Assembly: GCA_045114665.1 (NCBI GenBank)
Contig: JBGUKW010000128.1
Location: forward strand, 1 to 7,107
Reading direction: 5' to 3'
Length of the DNA stretch: 7,107 bases
Source of the DNA: CADAWZ01 sp045114665
GTDB taxonomy: Bacteria; Vulcanimicrobiota; CADAWZ01
In this document: positions 1-5,914 of the stretch, piece by piece
Layout: each line of letters starts with the position of its first letter
Numbering within the stretch: position 1 is the first letter of the stretch
The notes under the pieces: generated by a model
Told to the model about the DNA's origin: nothing
Seen by the model: the letters and a program-made list of their open reading frames with translations, nothing else
The model's database searches: none
Made by a program: the position numbers and the translations under genes

Positions 1-275
1 CAATCCAAGAAAGAGCCTGAAAAAGTTGTAGATATAGAAGAAATCGAGAAATTGAAATCTCAATTATCTGAAAAAGATAGCGAAATAGAAAAATTGAAAT
101 CAGAATCAGTTGAGAAAGAAAGTAAAATTTCTGAATTGCAAGTTACTATTGAAAATCAATCCAAGAAAGAGCCTGAAAAAGTTGTAGATACAGAAGAAAT
201 CGAGAAATTGAAATCTCAATTATCTGAAAAAGATAGCGAAATAGAAAAATTGAAATCAGAATCAGTTGAGAAAGA
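1..275 (+). repeat. Near-identical direct repeat of about 119 bp, period 156 bp
   Basis: Bases 1-119 and 157-275 are the same sequence apart from one substitution (T35 against C191, isoleucine against threonine). The 156-bp period is exactly 52 codons, so the reading frame is kept. The first copy may extend left of the window. Such low divergence points to recent in-frame duplication or ongoing copy-number change inside the coiled coil. Confidence 0.93.
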
Positions 276-900
276 TAGCAAAATAGAAAAGTTAAATTCG
301 GAAGCTTCAGAAAAAGATGTAAAAATAGAAAAATTGCAGTCTGAATCAGCTGAGAAAGATAGCAAAATTTCTGAATTACAAGATAAGATGGTTGATATTG
401 CAACAAAGAAAGGCGAGGAAAACAAGGTTGAAGATTACGATCGATTTGTTCCTTTCTTTGAAAAATTGGTAGATGTAATAGATAACCGCACAAATTCAAA
501 GATTGTTGATTTTGGTAAATTCTTGGCAGATGAAGAAAAGAAGAATCTTCAGACCAAAAATGAAGAATATTTGGTAAAGATTGGAAAATTGGAATCTGAA
601 AAAGTTCTTTTTGACAATGATCTAAATGAGCTTTTAGACAAGGTTTCTGTTTTGGAAGAAAAGAAAATTGAATTGGAATCTGAGCTTGAAAATTGCAAAA
701 CAGAGAATTTGAAATTGGATTCTGAATATAAGATTTTGGAATCAAGAAATAAAGAGCTTGATAAAGCTATTGAGGAAAAGAACAATACGATAAACAGGTT
801 GGAAACTGAAAAATCTGAACTTGAAAAGGAAAATAGAGATATTTCGTTACAGTTGATTACAGATAATAAGGGGAAAGAACCCAAACATTCTAAAAAATAA
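1..900 (+). CDS. Repetitive coiled-coil protein, 5' end outside the window (partial)
   Basis: The frame is open from base 1 and ends at TAA 898-900, so 299 codons of a longer gene are visible; the TTG at 52 is internal and not a start. Almost the whole product is E/K/L/S-rich heptad sequence, predicted as long coiled coil, built from near-identical repeats in residues 1-130. Residues 150-200 (bases 448-600) are less repetitive and hold the block shared with the downstream proteins: VPFFEKL, then VID, then ADEEKKNLQ. Coiled coil resumes after it, and the protein ends in a lysine-rich tail (KGKEPKHSKK). No membrane segment or catalytic motif is visible. A hairpin and then the Hsp70-like gene follow within 71 bases on the same strand. 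I infer a cytoplasmic scaffold or partner of that ATPase. No known family is recognised, and a match to SMC- or myosin-like proteins would only reflect composition. Confidence 0.9.
   Translation, partial: QSKKEPEKVVDIEEIEKLKSQLSEKDSEIEKLKSESVEKESKISELQVTIENQSKKEPEKVVDTEEIEKLKSQLSEKDSEIEKLKSESVEKDSKIEKLNSEASEKDVKIEKLQSESAEKDSKISELQDKMVDIATKKGEENKVEDYDRFVPFFEKLVDVIDNRTNSKIVDFGKFLADEEKKNLQTKNEEYLVKIGKLESEKVLFDNDLNELLDKVSVLEEKKIELESELENCKTENLKLDSEYKILESRNKELDKAIEEKNNTINRLETEKSELEKENRDISLQLITDNKGKEPKHSKK
223..390 (+). repeat. Four tandem 42-bp (14-residue) coiled-coil units
   Basis: Units at 223-264, 265-306, 307-348 and 349-390 each encode a variant of (S/V/A)EKD.(E/K)I.(K/E)L.S. Fourteen residues equal two heptads, so adding or removing a unit keeps the coiled-coil register. 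The units are more diverged from each other than the 156-bp copies, indicating an older layer of duplication. Confidence 0.85.
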
Positions 901-907
901 ATTATTA

Positions 908-956
908 TAAGGGTATGTTTGTGATTATATTAAAAATGAACATGCCTTATTTTTTG
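908..956 (+). terminator. Hairpin with T-run between the coiled-coil and Hsp70-like genes
   Basis: TAAGG plus TATGTT (908-919, with G913 bulged) pairs with AACATGCCTTA (939-949) around a 19-base loop. T-rich sequence (950-955) follows, the form of a Rho-independent terminator. The next ribosome binding site begins at about 962, leaving no room for a promoter. It probably acts as a partial terminator or attenuator, or as an mRNA end stabiliser, within one transcript. Confidence 0.6.
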
Positions 957-970
957 ATTTTGGGGGAGAC

Positions 971-3229
971 ATGATTAAAGAGATAAGAGAGATAAAAATT
1001 TCTGCTGATGACAAAGAATTAGCTGAGAGATTGAGAAAAAATAATTTTGAAGCCGATGAAGAATTTTTAGCTGAATTTAAGAAAAAATTTCTTAAATGTG
1101 ATGAGATAAGAGCTAATTTGCGTGAATATACGGAAGAAGTATTGTTCAATCCTCAATTAGGTCATTGGGATTTATTTGATTATAATGAATCTATTGACAG
1201 TGATATAGTTGTTAAATTGCCTCGTCCTGTTTATGCAAGAGACCCTAAAGATGATATTATAACAGATTGGGTTGGGATTGATTTTGCTCATAAAAGCACT
1301 CGTGTTTCTTACTTAGATAATGAATGTCATAAGATAATTCCATTAAATGTTGGTAAAATTTGGGGAGCTTTTGATTTAGATGATTATGCAAATCCGACAA
1401 TTATGTATTTTGTCAATTTTGATGAGTTTTTGAAAGATTACAATTCAAAAGAAGGTCGTCCAGATACAAACTGGGTAGATTTAGTAACTTCTTATGATGC
1501 ACTTAATTATTTGAAAAATGCTGATGAAAGGAATTTTTATTCTTTTTTGACAGATTTAAAATCTTGGTGTAGTTTTCATGATATTGTAAGATTAAAATCA
1601 CTAAAGAATAATAGACTTGTTGAGTTCAAGCCGTTTCTTGAAATAGGTGATGATGATCCAAATCCACTCGAATATTACGCATATTTCTTGGGATTGTATA
1701 TAAACAATATGCATAACAGAAAAATTTTTATGAGATATAAAATCTCATTTCCTGTTTATTTTGAAAAAGAACTTCGTAAAAAGATAGTCGATTCCTTTGC
1801 AAGAGGTATCAAAAAATCATTTCCAACATCATTGTTAAAAGATGAAAAAACGATGAAAAAATTTAAATTAGACTGTAGCACAAGTGAATCTGTTGCTTAT
1901 GCCATAACTGCACTTGAAAAATTCAACTTTGAACCAACTGCAGATGAACAAGAATATTATGGTATTTTTGATTTTGGAAGTATTCACACAGATTTTGATT
2001 TTGGTGTATATTGTGGAATTAAAGATAGTGAAGATGATTATATTGATGAAGATAAGGATTATCGTTTGATTCATTTTGGAGCTAATAGCTATAGAAATTT
2101 GGGCGGAGAAAAACTTTTAAAATATTTGGCATTTGAGATATTCAGGATAAATAAAGAGAAGTTATTCTTGGATGACGGTTCAATGATTCAATTTACACTT
2201 GATGATGGAAGCTCAGAGGCTGAATGTGTTGGTTTTGAATCTCTCATAAATAATCATTCAACTTATGCAAATAGAAACATGTATAGTTTGATGGAAAAAT
2301 TGCGTTGGGCTTGGGAAGGTGTAAAACTAGGAGAAGAATATCTTGAAGAAGATTATCGCAATGGTTCAATATATGTTGACTTGATAACCAATAAAGGTGA
2401 ATTGATACCTGCTTTTGCCTTGTCTTCTTTTAAAGAAAATGAAGATGGCTGTTCAGAATTTATAGACCTTCAAGAGCTTTTGCGTAAGAGAATAGATAAG
2501 GCTGTTGAATTGTTTTTTAAGTCAATGAAGTTTGCTTTTTCAAATGCTTCTAAAGAAAAAAGATATGAGATAAGACCTTTGGAAGATATACCTGTGATAA
2601 ATATCTTTTTGGCAGGAAATTCTTCTAAGTCAAAATTGTTCCAAGGTATATTGAAGAGCTATATTTCAGATGGTAAGGCAAAAAAAATACTTGGATTAGG
2701 AGAAGATTGTCCATTTCAATTTGTTATTTTTCCTGTTTTGGGAACAGAAGAGGCTATGATGCTTCAAGAAGAGCGTGGATATCATGTAGATATTGATGAC
2801 AAGACAGAACCAATAGGAAAAACAGGTGTTGCCTATGGTCTTTTGATTGATAGAGTTGATGTAAAGACAGTTTCAGCAACAGAAGATGGAGAAGTTGGAT
2901 TCCTATTTTATTTAGGAAAATCCCAAAGAGGAAAATTTGTTCCTGTTCTTGAAAAAGGTTGTTCTTTTGGTGAGTGGAAAAAGATTTATAAGGTAAAAGA
3001 AGATATAGAAGAATATAGCTTTTTATATACTTTATCTACAGATGTATTATCTGGAAACATGGATTGTAGAGAAGCTATGATTAGATATATTTGTATTGAT
3101 GAACCTGAAGAAGACAGTTTATTATATATTCGTGCTGTAAATAAAAATACGATTGAATGGCGTGTTGTGAAAGATGAAAAAGAATTAGCTGAAGATGTAA
3201 AAGAGCCAAATTTAGTTGAATTGAAATAG
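971..3229 (+). CDS. Divergent Hsp70-type (actin-fold) ATPase, 752 aa
   Basis: The start ATG is preceded by GGGGGAG at 962-968. The Hsp70 nucleotide-binding landmarks occur in order: phosphate-1 loop VGIDFAHKST (101-110); a PVYF segment (261-264) matching the PAYF region; ESVAYAITAL (306-315), like EPTAAALAY; phosphate-2 strand IFDFGSIHTDFDFGV (332-346); NLGGEKL (376-382), like HLGGEDF; a helix at 438-458 like the Hsp70 KAK..LS helix; adenosine strand INIFLAGNSSKSKLF (544-558); and KTGVAYGLL (617-625). This supports an ATP-binding, chaperone-like or actin-like fold. The glycine-rich GTT and GGGT signatures are replaced, so ATP turnover may be altered. About 95 extra residues precede the domain. 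The roughly 120 residues after it do not resemble the standard substrate-binding domain and lid. It is not housekeeping DnaK; SrfB-like or other accessory Hsp70 relatives are possible. No membrane helix or signal peptide is seen. Flanking coiled-coil genes are likely partners. Confidence 0.85.
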   Translation: MIKEIREIKISADDKELAERLRKNNFEADEEFLAEFKKKFLKCDEIRANLREYTEEVLFNPQLGHWDLFDYNESIDSDIVVKLPRPVYARDPKDDIITDWVGIDFAHKSTRVSYLDNECHKIIPLNVGKIWGAFDLDDYANPTIMYFVNFDEFLKDYNSKEGRPDTNWVDLVTSYDALNYLKNADERNFYSFLTDLKSWCSFHDIVRLKSLKNNRLVEFKPFLEIGDDDPNPLEYYAYFLGLYINNMHNRKIFMRYKISFPVYFEKELRKKIVDSFARGIKKSFPTSLLKDEKTMKKFKLDCSTSESVAYAITALEKFNFEPTADEQEYYGIFDFGSIHTDFDFGVYCGIKDSEDDYIDEDKDYRLIHFGANSYRNLGGEKLLKYLAFEIFRINKEKLFLDDGSMIQFTLDDGSSEAECVGFESLINNHSTYANRNMYSLMEKLRWAWEGVKLGEEYLEEDYRNGSIYVDLITNKGELIPAFALSSFKENEDGCSEFIDLQELLRKRIDKAVELFFKSMKFAFSNASKEKRYEIRPLEDIPVINIFLAGNSSKSKLFQGILKSYISDGKAKKILGLGEDCPFQFVIFPVLGTEEAMMLQEERGYHVDIDDKTEPIGKTGVAYGLLIDRVDVKTVSATEDGEVGFLFYLGKSQRGKFVPVLEKGCSFGEWKKIYKVKEDIEEYSFLYTLSTDVLSGNMDCREAMIRYICIDEPEEDSLLYIRAVNKNTIEWRVVKDEKELAEDVKEPNLVELK

Positions 3230-3251
3230 TAGAACAAATATATAAAATTAT

Positions 3252-3296
3252 AAAAGGAGGGAATTCTTGATATTATTTTTCTTGAATTCCCTTTTG
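3252..3296 (+). terminator. Hairpin with short T-run between the Hsp70-like gene and the next coiled-coil gene
   Basis: AAAAGG..GGAATTC (3252-3266, with a few bulged bases) pairs with GAATTCCCTTTT (3284-3295) around a T-rich loop. The trailing T-run is part of the stem, so termination may be weak. The next gene's GGAGG begins seven bases later, and no promoter fits between. The arrangement repeats that at 908-956, which suggests a shared way of setting expression ratios. Confidence 0.55.
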
Positions 3297-3302
3297 TGAT
3301 AT

Positions 3303-3307
3303 GGAGG
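3303..3307 (+). promoter_or_regulatory. Shine-Dalgarno GGAGG deciding the start at 3313
   Basis: GGAGG lies five bases before ATG 3313. The alternative in-frame ATG at 3301 overlaps this site and has no ribosome binding site of its own, only the hairpin. ATG 3313 is therefore preferred. Confidence 0.8.
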
Positions 3308-3312
3308 AAAAG

Positions 3313-4203
3313 ATGAGTGATTTTGATTTATTTGCAAATGAAGAGGAAGAGCCTAAAGAAGAAGTAAGAGAGATTCTTGAACAATTAAAAAAAGTTCATG
3401 AAGAAGTGATAGAAGATGTAAAAGAAGAGTTAGTTGAAGATGATAAAGAGCATGAGAAAGAATATGAAGAAGTTAAAGATACTAATGATGTTCCTTTTTT
3501 AGATCGATTATCTAATGTTATTGATGAACATGATCAAAATAAAAATGAAGAGTTTTTAGATTTAGATGATTCTCCAGAATGTAGTTCGAAATTTGAAGAA
3601 AAGGAAAATAAAGAATATAATGAAGATTATTCTGCTTTTGAACGAGAAATATCTGAAAAAAATGATGAAATTAGATATTTGAAGACAGAAATTTCTTCTC
3701 TTCAAAATAAGATAGCAGAACAGAATAAGACAACTGAAGAAATGAGAAAAAATAAGAATGTTGGATTTAGTGAAATCGTTCCGTCTTTAGAAAAAATATT
3801 TAATCTCATTGAAACTCGCAGTAATTCAAAAATGCTTGAATTTGCTCAAATTTTAGTTGATGAGGAAAAGAAAAGTTTACAAGCAAAGCATGATGAAGAT
3901 TTGCTATTGATTGGAGAGTTAAAATCTGAAAATATGATGTTAAGAAATGAGATTCAGAAATGTAGAGATTATATTTCTGAATTGGAAGAGAAGAAAAAAT
4001 ATTTAGAAGAAAAGGAAAAATCTTTAGAGAGATTTGAAGAAAATGAAAGATATTTGGAAAGACAACTTGAAGAAAAAGCCCAAGAGATTGAGAAAAGAAC
4101 TGAGGAAAATAAGAGACTTTTTCAAGATAATTGCTTATTGGTTACAAAAAGTGAGAGTATAAGTCGAGAGAATAGAGAATTGAAAAATAAATTAGAAAGA
4201 TAA
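3313..4203 (+). CDS. Coiled-coil protein with acidic N-terminus and the shared VPF/DEEKK block, 296 aa
   Basis: The start at ATG 3313 is set by GGAGG. Residues 1-100 are very acidic and low in complexity, opening with SDFDLFANEEEE. Residues 60-71 (VPFLDRLSNVID) look like a degenerate copy of the shared motif. A first coiled coil covers about 107-147. The full shared block is at 156-206, with VPSLEK, an NSK turn and LVDEEKKSLQAKH; it has 26/51 ungapped identities with the same block in the gene at 1-900. A long charged coiled coil fills 207-296 and ends in LKNKLER. No signal peptide, membrane helix or catalytic motif is seen. After the TAA the same frame stays open and coil-like to 4326, so the stop may be a recent truncation. 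I infer a soluble scaffold or partner of the upstream Hsp70-like ATPase; the family is unknown. Confidence 0.9.
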   Translation: MSDFDLFANEEEEPKEEVREILEQLKKVHEEVIEDVKEELVEDDKEHEKEYEEVKDTNDVPFLDRLSNVIDEHDQNKNEEFLDLDDSPECSSKFEEKENKEYNEDYSAFEREISEKNDEIRYLKTEISSLQNKIAEQNKTTEEMRKNKNVGFSEIVPSLEKIFNLIETRSNSKMLEFAQILVDEEKKSLQAKHDEDLLLIGELKSENMMLRNEIQKCRDYISELEEKKKYLEEKEKSLERFEENERYLERQLEEKAQEIEKRTEENKRLFQDNCLLVTKSESISRENRELKNKLER

Positions 4204-4378
4204 GCAGAAATAATGGAAGATTTAGATTCATTGAAATCAAAAATAAGTGATTTGGGATCAGAATTAAGTGATGTGAAAAATTTTAAAAGTTTATATGAAA
4301 GTCGAGTTCACTTGCTAAATATCTAAAAAATGATTAGCACAACAAGTTAATTTAGATGAAAAATATGTACAAAGTTAG
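4204..4378 (+). pseudogene. Decayed coiled-coil coding remnant
   Basis: In the frame of the preceding gene, reading continues after its TAA to another stop at 4324-4326. It includes a possible 37-codon ORF from ATG 4213 with coiled-coil composition. Its end (LYESRVHLL) resembles residues 22-31 of the protein at 5915-6877 (TLNESRVKKL), including a shared GAAAGTCGAGTT at the DNA level. In another frame, 4334-4378 encodes LAQQVNLDEKYVQS and stops; this resembles the remnant at 5800-5886 (LAQGVKLTDYK). These pieces look like a broken paralogue or the lost tail of the preceding gene. A functional 37-residue peptide cannot be excluded, but no good ribosome site precedes ATG 4213. Confidence 0.5.
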
Positions 4379-4381
4379 GGG
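4377..4381 (+). promoter_or_regulatory. Candidate Shine-Dalgarno AGGGG for ATG 4388
   Basis: AGGGG is spaced six bases from ATG 4388. By contrast, the bases before TTG 4426 are pyrimidine-rich and offer no ribosome site. This favours 4388 as the ancestral start of the LRR/coiled-coil gene despite the frame break just after it. Confidence 0.5.
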
Positions 4382-4387
4382 TTAAAA

Positions 4388-5601
4388 ATGGCTATTGAAC
4401 AAAAAAAATAGACCGTTCTTTTTTATTGAAGATATTAAAAAAAGATGGAATTATTAAGCAAGATGATGAGCTAAATGAACTTTCTACTATAAGTATTCCA
4501 GAAACATTTGAAGAAATAAATCCTTGGAATGATAGAAAAAAGATTTATAGATTTACGGAAATAGCTAATAATCTTTTTGAAGATTTTAAAAATTTGCAGA
4601 ATATTGAGCTTCCTAATTCAATTATTAGCATTGAGTGGAAAGTTTTTAAAGGATGTGAATCTTTAACTAAAATAAAATTATCAGAAAATTTACAGTATAT
4701 AGGATTTAGTGCTTTTGAAAATTGTTTAGGTTTTAATTCTAAAGATAATCCTTTAATTATTCCTTCAACAGTTAAATATATTGGTGATAATGCTTTTAAG
4801 AATGTTCCTTATATTTATTTTGATGGTGAGGTTGATGGAAAAAAATCAGGTTGGGGTGAAGAAGTAAATTTGGCACTTGAAGCAAAAAAAGAGGATAATA
4901 TTAAGGATATATTTGCAAGTTTTATGGATGACGATGACAAAGGAAAGGCTGAAGAAGCAAGAAAGGCTGAAGAAGCAAGAAAAGCTGAAGAAGCAAGAAA
5001 AGCTGAAGAAGCAAGAAAGGCTGAAGAAGAAATAAGAGCTGAAGAAGAAGCAAGAAGAGCTGAAGAAGAGGCAAGATTGAAAGCCGAAGAAGAGGCTAAG
5101 GTAAGAGCTGAAGAAAAGGCAAGATTAAAAGCCGAGGAAGAAGCAATAAGGCAAGAGGAAGCGATAAAACAGAGTAAATTTGATGAAAGTATGTTTGTTT
5201 CTTTTTGGAAAAAATTAGAAAATTTTGTTGATGAAAAAGTTAATAATATTTCTTATAGTGAAGAGATTAAACAGTTGAGAAGTGAAAAAATAATTCTCGA
5301 AAAAGAGATAAGAGATAAAGACGGTAAATTACAGGTTAATAATATAAGTATAGAAAGTTTAAAAATTCAAATGCAGGGTGTGGAGGCTTCAAAAGAATCT
5401 CTTATTAAACAGCTTGAAGTAAAAGATAAAGAACTTTCTGAAGCGAATAAAAAACTTGCAGATTTAGCCAAAGAACTTGCTGAAAAGAAAGATGAAAATC
5501 AAAAACTAATATCAGACAATCAGAGATTATATTCTATAAAAACAAATTTAGAACGAGAACTTTATGATAAGAATGAAGTTATAAGAATCTTAAATTCATA
5601 G
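4388..5601 (+). CDS. BspA-type LRR + KAEEAR repeat + coiled-coil protein, start separated by an A-tract frameshift
   Basis: The uninterrupted frame with a bacterial start is TTG 4426 to TAG 5599-5601 (391 aa), but that TTG has no ribosome site. ATG 4388 has AGGGG upstream and reads MAIEQKK-stop. One extra A in the A8 tract (4401-4408) would fuse it in frame as MAIEQKKIDRSFL plus the rest, giving 404 aa. Using TTG numbering, residues 41-130 are BspA-type (LRR_5) repeats: NIELPNSIISIEWKVFKGC, KIKLSENLQYIGFSAFENC and PSTVKYIGDNAF, closed by IYFDGEV...GWG as in other BspA proteins. Residues 174-245 are alanine/glutamate/arginine repeats. Residues 257-273 match the first half of the family block (FVSFWKKLENFVDEKVN). 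Residues 275-391 are coiled coil ending in LYSIKTNLERELYDKN. There is no signal peptide, unlike surface BspA proteins. I infer a cytosolic adaptor whose LRR binds a partner; the function is unknown. Confidence 0.75.
4401..4408 (+). other. A8 homopolymer at the 5' end of the LRR gene (possible slippage site)
   Basis: Eight A residues lie six codons inside the candidate start at 4388. With eight, translation stops at TAG 4409-4411. With nine, it enters the 391-codon frame. Homopolymer tracts of this length are known sites of replication slippage (phase variation) and transcriptional slippage. A fixed null mutation or a sequencing error would look the same. Confidence 0.5.
4945..5157 (+). repeat. 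KAEEAR-encoding tandem repeat
   Basis: Four 18-bp units run at 4945-4962, 4963-4980, 4981-4998 and 4999-5016, each encoding KAEEAR and differing only at an AAG/AAA codon. A partial fifth unit and degenerate variants (RAEEEAR, LKAEEEA) continue to about 5157. The product is a long charged alpha helix of the TolA type. The near-perfect left end suggests recent expansion. Confidence 0.9.
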
Positions 5602-5602
5602 A

Positions 5603-5777
5603 ATAGAGCGATTATGGCAATCTAAGCCTTTAAATTATTATTTACTTAAAAATTAAGTCGATCGACTCTATTTAGAATGAGATGCGTGATCTATTTAATA
5701 AATTACTAAATTTAAATTAAGTGGTTGAGATTGCCACGGTCGCCCAGCTCCCTCGCAATGACATCGCTTCTAAATAG
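5603..5777 (+). repeat. Imperfect palindromic intergenic element (REP/MITE-like)
   Basis: The outer ends are inverted: TAGAGCGAT (5605-5613) against ATCGCTTCTA (5763-5772). GGCAATCT (5616-5623) is the exact inverse of AGATTGCC (5728-5735). CTATTTAGAA (5668-5677) is the exact inverse of TTCTAAATAG (5768-5777). A perfect 12-bp palindrome sits at 5656-5667. The right arm (5728-5762) is far richer in G+C than its surroundings and, on the reverse strand, reads TCATTGCGAG...GTGGCAATCTC, like dispersed intergenic repeats I recall from several unrelated bacterial genomes. It starts one base after the stop of the upstream gene and has no transposase. It fills more than half of the 313-base gene-free stretch 5602-5914. 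It may also fold in RNA and act as a 3' end for the LRR gene. Confidence 0.65.
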
Positions 5778-5799
5778 TAGCTATTTTGGTGTATTTTAA

Positions 5800-5886
5800 A
5801 ATATTAATCAACTAGCACAAGGCGTTAAATTAACAGATTATAAGATAATAATTCATGATTTAGAAAGTAAAGTTAGAGATTTATAG
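5800..5886 (+). pseudogene. Short coiled-coil coding remnant upstream of the fourth coiled-coil gene
   Basis: A 28-codon open stretch between a TAA and a TAG encodes INQLAQGVKLTDYK followed by heptad-like residues ending in ESKVRDL, with no start codon. LAQGVKL resembles LAQQVNL in the remnant at 4334-4378, with similar DNA (TAGCACAA then GTTAA/GTTAAA). It is out of frame with the gene at 5915. It is best read as the leftover C-terminus of a lost paralogue. Together with the palindromic element it accounts for most of the gap 5602-5914. Confidence 0.4.
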
Positions 5887-5914
5887 TCTGAATACTGTTG
5901 AAGGTGTTATAAAA

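Noticed and set aside
223..390. CRISPR-like periodic repeats
   Set aside because: The period is 42 bp with no unique spacers, it is in frame, and it encodes two coiled-coil heptads per unit.
146..745. Long open frame on the minus strand (199 codons)
   Set aside because: It is antisense to the repetitive coiled-coil gene. Its open length follows from the GAA/AAA/TTG-rich codons, its composition is F/L/S/I-rich without motifs, and no start context is seen.
971..3229. The ATPase as housekeeping DnaK
   Set aside because: The phosphate loops are strongly diverged, the substrate-binding domain is absent, the length is unusual, and no dnaJ or grpE lies nearby.
216..3237. Other minus-strand frames at 216-425, 549-884, 925-1149, 1868-2074 and 2986-3237
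   Set aside because: All are short, lie opposite strongly supported + strand genes or span their gaps, and show no recognisable domain or ribosome site.
3301..3303. ATG 3301 as the start of the second coiled-coil gene
   Set aside because: It overlaps the GGAGG that serves ATG 3313, and it has only the hairpin before it.
448..3930. The coiled-coil proteins as GrpE nucleotide exchange factors
   Set aside because: A GrpE-like partner would suit an Hsp70 neighbour, but the characteristic C-terminal beta domain of GrpE is not visible, so only an untested functional analogy remains.
4204..4378. Alternative genetic code or stop reassignment explaining the broken frames
   Set aside because: Intact neighbours end cleanly at TAA or TAG, use TGG for tryptophan, and contain no internal TGA. 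Decay is simpler.
4426..5601. TTG 4426 as a confident natural start
   Set aside because: The upstream bases are pyrimidine-rich with no Shine-Dalgarno, whereas ATG 4388 has one and would join the frame with a single added A.
5640..5780. tRNA or structured small RNA in the gap
   Set aside because: No cloverleaf or TPsiC-like GTTCGA arm is visible. The inverted repeats are better explained as a dispersed palindromic element.
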